A DNA stretch of 12,105 bases from positions 1 through 12,105 of the forward strand of contig JAKISR010000056.1 of assembly GCA_021648465.1 (NCBI GenBank), in the 5' to 3' direction. Under the pieces are notes generated by a model. It was not told where the DNA came from, ran no database searches, and was given only the letters and a program-made list of their open reading frames with translations. Made by a program: the position numbers and the translations under genes. Positions 1 through 5,592 of the stretch are shown one piece after another (the first letter of the stretch is position 1; every line of letters begins with the position of its first letter). The DNA is from Sulfurimonas sp. (GTDB lineage Bacteria; Campylobacterota; Campylobacteria; Campylobacterales; Sulfurimonadaceae).

Positions 1-48
1 TTTACTAAGGATGGAGTCAAAAAAATAATAAATGATTTTATAGCCTAA
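1..48 (+). other. Possible 3' end of an off-window plus-strand gene
   Basis: Frame 1 is open from the window edge to a TAA at 46-48 and encodes 15 residues (FTKDGVKKIINDFIA). The composition is protein-like, but the fragment is far too short to identify. Directly after it, in the +1 frame, a second open stretch runs on to 163, so the two could be one gene broken by a frameshift. The fragment could equally be chance, because AT-rich DNA here is rarely open for long. No function is proposed. Confidence 0.25.
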
Positions 49-49
49 T

Positions 50-163
50 TTGGTGCTTCTGGATTCAAAAAAAGATGAGTTTCTTATAAGCTTAGAGGTG
101 TCGGCAAAGTTATGGAATTATTTGGGTTCATACAAAGAATTAAACAATTCTAAGTTAAAATAA
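50..163 (+). other. Short open stretch, possible frameshifted gene tail
   Basis: From a TTG at 50 to a TAA at 161-163 the frame encodes 37 residues with a protein-like, lysine- and leucine-rich composition (for example DEFLISLEVSAKLWNYLGSY). The frame is closed upstream by a TAG at 41-43, and there is no Shine-Dalgarno-like purine run before the TTG. It lies in the +1 frame relative to the fragment ending at 48. I read it either as the frameshifted end of the same off-window gene or as a remnant. I do not recognise the family. Confidence 0.22.
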
Positions 164-250
164 AATGAATAAAGGCAAATCAGACTTAATTAAAAAAATG
201 GGAGCATAATTTTCTACTTTTTCATTAAGCCGTATTTTGTAGTTATTTGT

Positions 251-272
251 ATTCTATATGTATAGAATTTTT
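251..272 (+). terminator. AT-rich palindrome followed by five T's
   Basis: ATTCTATA (251-258) and TATAGAAT (261-268) are perfect inverted arms around TG, and TTTT follows on the plus strand. The usable stem is about 6-7 pairs and contains only one G-C pair, so it would be weak. The T-run orientation suits transcription arriving from the left edge. On the minus strand it lies 13 bases past the antiporter stop but has no T-run there. It could also be a protein-binding palindrome. Confidence 0.3.
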
Positions 273-280
273 CATTTAAT

Positions 281-1570
281 CTAATTTATTAAGCTAAACA
301 CCACAAAAAGTAAAAAAGCTATAATCCCACTTATAAGAGCGTATGGCAGTTGAGTATTTACATGTTCTACCACTTCACAATCACTAGCAAGTGAAGATAT
401 AATAGTTGTATCGGAGATGGGTGAACAATGATCACCAAATATTCCACCAGAGATTACTGCACCAATGCACAATGCCACATTAGCATCCATTGCTACTGCC
501 ATAGGAACAGCTACTGGAATCATTATAGAGAATGTTCCCCAACTAGTTCCTGTTGCAAATGCCATTATGGAGCTTAGTATAAATATAGTACCTGCTAAGA
601 GATAAATACTTAAATTTTCATCTGCTAAAGAAGCTAGATATTGCCCTGTTTTTAGCTGCGTTGTAACCTCTCCTATAGCAAAAGCAAAAAGTAAAATAAT
701 AGCAATAGGAACAAGTTTAAAAGCTCCACTAAAAGCTGTTTTACCCCAAGTTGAAAAACACATATTATCGCTTAACACATAATAAAAAAGCATAAATATA
801 AGGGTTGTTAGCATTGTATAAAATATAGAGCTAGAACCACTGCCTTTTAGTATGTTGCCATCTCCTGTAATATATAAAAAAACAAATACAAGTATTACCA
901 TTAATAAAATTGGTGCTAACATATAAAACATATTTGTAAGGTTTTCATTTATATATTTTATATTATTATAATTATATTTTGCTCTTTTCATTGCTCCTAT
1001 ATCTATGTTAAACCATATAGCTAAGAATGTAACAAGCAAAGCACTCATAGCGTAAAAATTATATAAAACTGAGTCTATAAGGATATCGATAGCATCAACA
1101 TCTATAACTCCTAATGATTTTTGAGTAGTTACAAGCCCTAAAAGAAGTGCACCCCACCCATTTAATATAATTAAAGAGCTAATAGGTGCTGAAGTTGAAT
1201 CGCAAACAAAAGCTAATTTTGCATTTGAAATTTTATATTTATTGCAAAAAGGTTTACCAACCGCTCCGGCAATTAACGAAGTTATAGAAGATTCAACAAA
1301 TATAATTACTCCAACTATATAACTTAAAATCAATGCTGAGCGTGGAGACTTTATTAATGAAATTTTATTTTGCATAAAATCTACAAAACCACCTATCCCC
1401 CCAGATTTTTCAATCAAAGCCATAATGCTACCAACTAAAATAGCAAAAGCTAAAGTTTTAAGTATCCAAGCTTTTGATAAAAGAGTACTAAATAGTAAAA
1501 ACAGAGCTTCAAGAGAGGCAATAATATTAAAATCATTTAAAACAACTATACCTAAAATAATTCCACCCAA
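281..1570 (-). CDS. NhaC-family Na+/H+ antiporter (start uncertain)
   Basis: An inner-membrane secondary transporter that in this family exchanges Na+ for H+ (some members carry organic acids or amino acids), so the exact substrate is inferred. The modelled 429 residues form about ten or eleven hydrophobic segments. Family hallmarks are visible: CDSTSAPISS near 123-132, GTSWGTF at 341-347, and GDHCSPISDTT at 379-389. The listed start is a TTG at 1570 with no ribosome binding site, and it begins inside a transmembrane segment. The frame stays open for 36 more codons (to 1678) and encodes a good NhaC-like N-terminus, SLLPSLLAIVLALYTRNV, but without any ATG, GTG or TTG. With that region the protein would be about 465 residues. 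The open frame overlaps the end of the upstream acetyltransferase gene, so the two were probably co-transcribed. Family call firm; start and integrity unsure. Confidence 0.85.
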   Translation of the reverse strand: MGGIILGIVVLNDFNIIASLEALFLLFSTLLSKAWILKTLAFAILVGSIMALIEKSGGIGGFVDFMQNKISLIKSPRSALILSYIVGVIIFVESSITSLIAGAVGKPFCNKYKISNAKLAFVCDSTSAPISSLIILNGWGALLLGLVTTQKSLGVIDVDAIDILIDSVLYNFYAMSALLVTFLAIWFNIDIGAMKRAKYNYNNIKYINENLTNMFYMLAPILLMVILVFVFLYITGDGNILKGSGSSSIFYTMLTTLIFMLFYYVLSDNMCFSTWGKTAFSGAFKLVPIAIILLFAFAIGEVTTQLKTGQYLASLADENLSIYLLAGTIFILSSIMAFATGTSWGTFSIMIPVAVPMAVAMDANVALCIGAVISGGIFGDHCSPISDTTIISSLASDCEVVEHVNTQLPYALISGIIAFLLFVVFSLIN

Positions 1571-1678
1571 AAGGGAAATAATAACATTTCGTGTATATAG
1601 TGCTAAAACAATAGCAAGAAGTGATGGAAGTAGTGAAAATGCAGAATTTTCTATATCAAACCAATCAAAATTTGTAAG
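1571..1678 (-). other. N-terminal coding region of the antiporter lacking a start codon
   Basis: These 36 codons are in frame with the antiporter, follow a TAG at 1679-1681, and contain none of the usual bacterial start codons. They encode a short polar lead (NFDWFDIENSAFS) and then a hydrophobic helix ending in TRNVIIS, which fits the first membrane segment of NhaC proteins. An ATA at 1652-1654 just before GAA AAT is the only near-start codon in the expected place. The region overlaps the acetyltransferase stop codon at 1665-1667. Possible explanations are a rare start codon, a lost start, a one-base sequence error, or +1 frameshifting from the upstream gene. Confidence 0.6.
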
Positions 1679-2282
1679 CTAAAAGTACTAAACCAGCTCT
1701 ACCAAATTTTTCTCTATAAAGGTCACATTCTTTAGTTTCCACCTCTTTAAACCCGAGTTTTTTATAATCTAGCAATGTATCCAATGAACCTATTTCCACC
1801 ATTGTTTGAGCTATGCGATAACCTTTAAGTCGTGCAGTAAGCAAACTTTTTTGCATTAAATTTTTTAATATTCCAACATCTAAAAAGCCATCTAACTCTT
1901 CCATAACATCAAAAACAAGTGTTCTAGTATTTAGATTAAAATCACATGCATCAAGTATTTTTATAAATTCATTATCTTTTGCATCAACACCTATCTCACT
2001 TAATGCTTCTAAAAACACCTCTCTAGTAGCAATTCTTGGCTCATAACTACAAAGAGTACCAACGCTTTTTCCATTAACATGGGCAATTAAAAAATTACTA
2101 AAATGACAACTATTTTTTGCAGTAGTATTTGTAAGTTTTTCTAAATTATTTAACACATCTTCATCGGTAGTAAAAATTAGATCAAACATACCAATTTTTT
2201 TTCCAGCTCTAGAACTTTTTAAGATCATTTGTGCTAAGAACGACGCATCACTACTTAGAGCTTTTCTTATCTTAATACTCAT
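1665..2282 (-). CDS. GNAT-family N-acetyltransferase-like protein
   Basis: A 205-residue protein that looks like a GNAT acyltransferase, which would move an acetyl group from acetyl-CoA to an unknown amine. The N-terminus (IKIRKALSSDASFLAQMI) is the usual beta1-alpha1 opening. Residues around 143-180 carry an LLTARLKGYR helix followed by LDYKKLGFKEVET, which resembles the C-terminal GNAT signature in which a Tyr and the LGF turn precede the last strands. The canonical acetyl-CoA loop Q/RxxGxG/A is not obvious, only ARLKGYR, so catalysis is not assured. The ATG is supported by GGAAAG five bases upstream. The gene is first of a minus-strand pair, and its TGA lies inside the open frame of the antiporter. 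Substrate unknown; family call moderate. Confidence 0.7.
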   Translation of the reverse strand: MSIKIRKALSSDASFLAQMILKSSRAGKKIGMFDLIFTTDEDVLNNLEKLTNTTAKNSCHFSNFLIAHVNGKSVGTLCSYEPRIATREVFLEALSEIGVDAKDNEFIKILDACDFNLNTRTLVFDVMEELDGFLDVGILKNLMQKSLLTARLKGYRIAQTMVEIGSLDTLLDYKKLGFKEVETKECDLYREKFGRAGLVLLAYKF

Positions 2283-2342
2283 AATTTCTTTCCATTCTTA
2301 AAAATTAATCTATTTCACATATTAGTAATAGTACCATACCTT
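2283..2342. promoter_or_regulatory. Divergent promoter region, acetyltransferase / L,D-transpeptidase
   Basis: Only 60 bases separate two divergent start codons, so both promoters must lie here or within the opposing genes. TATTAGTAATA at 2320-2330 is an 11-base dyad (TATTA-G-TAATA) that could supply -10-like sequence to either side or bind a regulator. The leftward gene has a clear GGAAAG ribosome binding site. The rightward gene has none. No confident -35 element is visible, which is common for Campylobacterota sigma-70 promoters. Confidence 0.35.
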
Positions 2343-3026
2343 ATGCTAAAAAGTTTCTTAATTCTAATAAGTTTACAAATGTTTTTATATTCGAACCAAC
2401 AAATAATTTTGGTTGTAAGTGATGATACTAACTCTTCTAAGGCAACTTTGAGCTGTTTTGAAAATAATAAAAAAGTTTTTACTAAGTTTGAGGTAAATAT
2501 CGGAAAAAATGGTCTTGGTTTAGGTATTGGTAAAATAACACTAAAAACAGATACTAAGGAACCTTTAAAATATGAGGGTGATAAAAAAGCACCTATTGGT
2601 ATTTTTGATTTAACTCATATATTTGGGTATGAAAAAGATTTAAAATTTAATATGCCATATCTTCATGCTACTAAAAAATTAATTTGTGTAGATGATTCAA
2701 ATCATAAAAGTTATAACCAAATAATAAATATGCCAAAAAATATGCCAGAGAGTTTTGAGTATATGAAAAGAGATGATAATCAATATGAGTTAGGCATAGT
2801 AGTAGCACATAATGAAAATCAAGTTAAAAAAAGAGGCTCTTGTATATTTATACATGTATATAAAACAAAAAAATCTCCAACGGCTGGGTGCACATCAATG
2901 AGCCTAAAAAATGTTCAAAAAATAGCTAATTGGTTAAATGAAGAGAAAAATCCTATTTTGATTCAGATTCCTAGTAGCAGAATTAAAGAGATTAAAAAAT
3001 TATATCCAGAGTTACCTCTGGATTAA
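2343..3026 (+). CDS. Secreted L,D-transpeptidase-like (YkuD-fold) protein
   Basis: A 227-residue protein predicted to be exported and to act on peptidoglycan, joining or trimming stem peptides through a cysteine thioester. Residues 1-17 (MLKSFLILISLQMFLYS) form a signal-peptide-like hydrophobic stretch. KKAPIGIFDL at 81-90 matches the family's K-x-P-x-G-x-F segment. H171 in FIHVY and C183 in PTAGCTSMS fit the catalytic His and Cys. The motif is the GCxxxS variant, as in the COG3786-type branch as I remember it, and not the common GC(I/V)R, so the activity could be transpeptidase or carboxypeptidase. There is no clear ribosome binding site before the ATG, but the signal peptide supports it. 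The only plus-strand gene of any size here, it converges on argS with five bases between stop codons. Confidence 0.82.
   Translation: MLKSFLILISLQMFLYSNQQIILVVSDDTNSSKATLSCFENNKKVFTKFEVNIGKNGLGLGIGKITLKTDTKEPLKYEGDKKAPIGIFDLTHIFGYEKDLKFNMPYLHATKKLICVDDSNHKSYNQIINMPKNMPESFEYMKRDDNQYELGIVVAHNENQVKKRGSCIFIHVYKTKKSPTAGCTSMSLKNVQKIANWLNEEKNPILIQIPSSRIKEIKKLYPELPLD
2994..3021 (-). terminator. Candidate terminator of argS, inside the opposing gene
   Basis: CCAGAG (3006-3011) and CTCTGG (3016-3021) form a perfect six-pair stem with a four-base loop. Read on the minus strand, the stem is followed by ATATAA and then a run of T's opposite 2994-2999. It would end the long minus-strand operon just after argS. 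It overlaps the last codons of the plus-strand L,D-transpeptidase gene. The gap before the T-run is longer than ideal. No T-run follows on the plus strand. Confidence 0.4.
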
Positions 3027-3031
3027 TAAAA

Positions 3032-4648
3032 TCAACTCTCTTTATCAACCTCTTTACTCATATAATTTTTTGCTGTTATTCCCATTAAAGAGAGTCCAAC
3101 TCTAAGTGACAATGCTACAACTAAAAGAAGTTTTAAAAGCTTTGCTTCATTATCAGTCCCAATAATTCTACAATCATAATAAAATTTATGTAAAGATGCA
3201 GCAAGTGCTTTTAAATAATCAGGTAATTTTTGAACCTGTCTTGAGCTAAAAGCATCTTCTACTATTTCAGGTAATAGAAGTGCATCAAACATCAAAATAT
3301 CTGCATCTTCATCTAAGTTTATAAGTGAAGCTGACATAATTTCTTCATGAGTTAATTCACTTTTAGAAAGAATAGTTTGTATTCTTGCATGAGCATACTG
3401 AATGTAAAAAATAGGATTTGAACTATCTTGCTTTTTAAATTCTGCTAAATCAAATTCAAGGGCTGTATCACTTTTTTTAGACGCAAAAATAAATCTTAAT
3501 GCATCAGCACCAATTTCATCAACTATATCGCTCATAAGAATTACATTACCTGCTCGTTTGCTCATCTTATATGGCTCACCATCTTTAAGTAAACTAACCA
3601 TTTGAGAAAGAAGTGTTTCAAGCTTATTGCTATCATAACCAAGATACTCAACTGCAGCATTTACACGAGGAATATAACCATGATGATCTGCACCCCAAAT
3701 ATTGATATAATAATCATATCCACGCTCAAACTTTTGATTATGATAAACTATGTCCCCAGCTAAGTAAGTTGGACGACCGTCTTCACGAACAACAACTCTA
3801 TCATTATCATCGCCTTTAGCCTCAGATGCTATCCAAATTTTATCATCTTTTGAATAGATTGCATTTTTATCAGTTTTAACCATTTTAGCCATAACTCTAT
3901 CCCAATCTTTATAGAGTGATGATTCATTTACAAATGTATCAAAGAATATATTGAGATTGCCTAAATCTTTAGTGATAATCTCCATAACACCATCTTTTGC
4001 CCAAAGTGCTAATTCTTTGTAACGAGATTCATCATTAAAAATCTCTTTACCAAAATTTTCTATGGCACCATTTGCAAGACCTTCTAAGTATTCTCCACGA
4101 TAATAACTCTCTGGATACTCAACATTTTCACCTAGTATATTTTCACGAGCATAAAGAGCAATAGAAAGACCAAGTAGGTCTATCTGATTACCAGCATCAT
4201 TTACATAATATTCAGCTGTAATATCAAACCCAAGATGTTTTGCAAGTCTATATAGTGTATCTCCATAAACCGCACCTCTTGCATGACCTATGTGAAGAGG
4301 ACCAGTAGGGTTTGCACTAACAAACTCTAAGAGAATTTTCTCTTTCTTTTCTTGTTTTGCAAAATCTTTTTGATTTTCTAATGCCCAAAGTGCATACTCA
4401 TTTAAGAAATTTTCACTTAGACGAAAGTTTAAATAGCCTTTAACTGGTTCAACACAAGAAAAAACTTCATTATCACCAAAAGAAGAAGCTAATTCTTCAG
4501 CAATTATTATAGGAGATTTTCTTAACTCTTTTGCTAAAGAGAAAGCTATTGGAGTAGCAAAATGACCAAAAGAACGATCTTTTGGTTTTTCTAAAATAAC
4601 ATCACGACCAAATTTTTCGCGTAAAAGCGATGACACTCGTTGTTTCAA
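3032..4648 (-). CDS. argS: Arginyl-tRNA synthetase
   Basis: A cytoplasmic class I synthetase that charges tRNA-Arg with arginine using ATP. At 538 residues it has the normal length for the group. The N-terminal tRNA D-loop-binding domain contains KPKDRSFGHFATPIAFSLAK (21-40). The catalytic domain has SANPTGPLHIGHARG with HIGH at 119-122 and the KMSKR loop at 361-365. The C-terminal anticodon-binding domain includes the conserved DALRFIF and FYIQYAHAR segments. The start is a TTG at 4648; upstream in the same frame there is only TTT and then the tatA stop TAA, so no longer start is possible. It is the last gene of the minus-strand run, three bases after tatA, and probably shares its mRNA. There is no strong ribosome binding site, so coupling to tatA translation is likely. 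Confidence 0.97.
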   Translation of the reverse strand: MKQRVSSLLREKFGRDVILEKPKDRSFGHFATPIAFSLAKELRKSPIIIAEELASSFGDNEVFSCVEPVKGYLNFRLSENFLNEYALWALENQKDFAKQEKKEKILLEFVSANPTGPLHIGHARGAVYGDTLYRLAKHLGFDITAEYYVNDAGNQIDLLGLSIALYARENILGENVEYPESYYRGEYLEGLANGAIENFGKEIFNDESRYKELALWAKDGVMEIITKDLGNLNIFFDTFVNESSLYKDWDRVMAKMVKTDKNAIYSKDDKIWIASEAKGDDNDRVVVREDGRPTYLAGDIVYHNQKFERGYDYYINIWGADHHGYIPRVNAAVEYLGYDSNKLETLLSQMVSLLKDGEPYKMSKRAGNVILMSDIVDEIGADALRFIFASKKSDTALEFDLAEFKKQDSSNPIFYIQYAHARIQTILSKSELTHEEIMSASLINLDEDADILMFDALLLPEIVEDAFSSRQVQKLPDYLKALAASLHKFYYDCRIIGTDNEAKLLKLLLVVALSLRVGLSLMGITAKNYMSKEVDKES

Positions 4649-4651
4649 AAA

Positions 4652-4885
4652 TTATACTTGTTTTGTAGTTTTAGGAGCTTCTGTTGAAGCTACTTCTTCA
4701 CTAGATTCTACTTTTTTTGGAGCTTCTGTAGATACATTTTCAGGAGTATCATTTTTCATTTCAGATTTAAAATTTTTAATCCCTTTTCCAATACCTTTTG
4801 CTAATTCAGGTATCTTTTTTGCACCAAATAGTAATATAACTATTCCAAATATTATTAGTAATTCTGTTCCACCAGGCATTCCCAT
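4652..4885 (-). CDS. tatA: Sec-independent protein translocase subunit TatA
   Basis: A 77-residue inner-membrane protein that forms the channel-making component of the twin-arginine pathway, which exports folded, often cofactor-bearing proteins. It has one transmembrane helix (ELLIIFGIVILLFGAKKIPE, about 8-27), the conserved FG hinge, and the amphipathic helix ELAKGIGKGIKNFKSEM. The tail from about 48 is low-complexity and contains STEAPK twice. The first ATG is favoured over the one two codons later because AAGGGA lies five bases upstream of it. TatB and TatC are not in this window. A gene for TatA between gmk and argS is usual for the group as I remember it. The single-helix family could also be called TatA/E. 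Confidence 0.94.
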   Translation of the reverse strand: MGMPGGTELLIIFGIVILLFGAKKIPELAKGIGKGIKNFKSEMKNDTPENVSTEAPKKVESSEEVASTEAPKTTKQV

Positions 4886-4915
4886 ACTTATCCCTTATAT
4901 AAAATTAAGTTGAAA

Positions 4916-4921
4916 ATTATA
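4916..4921 (-). promoter_or_regulatory. Candidate -10 element of the tatA-argS promoter
   Basis: TATAAT on the minus strand lies about 30 bases before the tatA ATG and is preceded by AT-rich sequence (AAAATATAGT). It fits a Campylobacterota sigma-70 promoter, where the -35 element is usually poor. It sits in the 83-base gmk-tatA gap, the widest gap in this part of the run, which supports an internal promoter. It is inferred from sequence only. Confidence 0.42.
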
Positions 4922-4968
4922 ACTATATTTTGCTGTATATTCTCTTATCACAACATACAGTTATCGTA

Positions 4969-5592
4969 TTAATCTATATCTTCCCATGTTTGTATAAATT
5001 CATTTATCTCATTATCTGAAACTTTTACCCTTGCTGCTATTGCAATAATTCTTAATATTTTAGCAGCTTTTTTTAAATCGTCATTTACAATTAAGTAATC
5101 ATACTCACTAATTCTTTGAATCTCTTTTCTTGCCATTTTCACACGACGATCAATCACTTCTTTAGCATCTGTAGATCTTGCTTCTAGTCGTTTTTTAAGT
5201 TCTGAGAGAGTTGGAGATGAAATAAAAACAGAAGTAGTAATATCTCCAAGTCTATTTGTTACAATTGTATTTCCTTGCACATCTATATCAAAAAGAACTA
5301 ATTTTCCCTCTTTTAAAGCTTTTTTTACAGGTTTAATAGATGTTCCATAGTAGTTTCCATGAACAAAAGCATACTCAAGAAACTGATCTTCATCAATATC
5401 TTTTTTAAATTCTTCTTCATCAACAAAGTGATAGTGAACACCATTCACTTCTCCTTTTCTTATTGGACGAGTTGTAGTAGATATTGAAAAATAACACTCA
5501 CCAATATCATTAATAACTTCAGCTAACAAAGAGCTTTTCCCTGATCCACTTGGACCCGAGAGAACTAATATTGCTCCACTTTTATGATTCAC
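4969..5592 (-). CDS. gmk: Guanylate kinase
   Basis: A cytoplasmic enzyme that phosphorylates GMP to GDP with ATP, feeding GTP, dGTP and (p)ppGpp synthesis. The 207 residues match the usual bacterial length. The P-loop is GPSGSGKS at 13-20. The GMP-binding signature runs STTTRPIRKGEVNGVHYHF at about 38-56. DIDVQG is at 102-107, and the lid with its paired arginines (IDRRVKMARKE) is at about 147-157. The start is GTG at 5592, whose G is also the last base of the upstream TAG stop. AGGTG lies seven bases before it, inside the final codons of the acidic-protein gene. That arrangement suggests translational coupling to the acidic protein. Confidence 0.97.
   Translation of the reverse strand: MNHKSGAILVLSGPSGSGKSSLLAEVINDIGECYFSISTTTRPIRKGEVNGVHYHFVDEEEFKKDIDEDQFLEYAFVHGNYYGTSIKPVKKALKEGKLVLFDIDVQGNTIVTNRLGDITTSVFISSPTLSELKKRLEARSTDAKEVIDRRVKMARKEIQRISEYDYLIVNDDLKKAAKILRIIAIAARVKVSDNEINEFIQTWEDID

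Noticed and set aside
165..209. Mini-ORF MNKGKSDLIKKMGA resembling the start of an HU-type protein
   Set aside because: Only 14 codons, no ribosome binding site and no HU-like continuation in any frame.
1425..1682. Plus-strand 85-codon open frame opposite the antiporter
   Set aside because: Lies antisense within the antiporter region, has no ribosome binding site and no recognisable protein features.
4933..4960. CTGTAT/ATACAG inverted repeat between gmk and tatA as a gmk terminator
   Set aside because: The six-pair AT-rich arms are 16 bases apart and no T-run follows on the minus strand.
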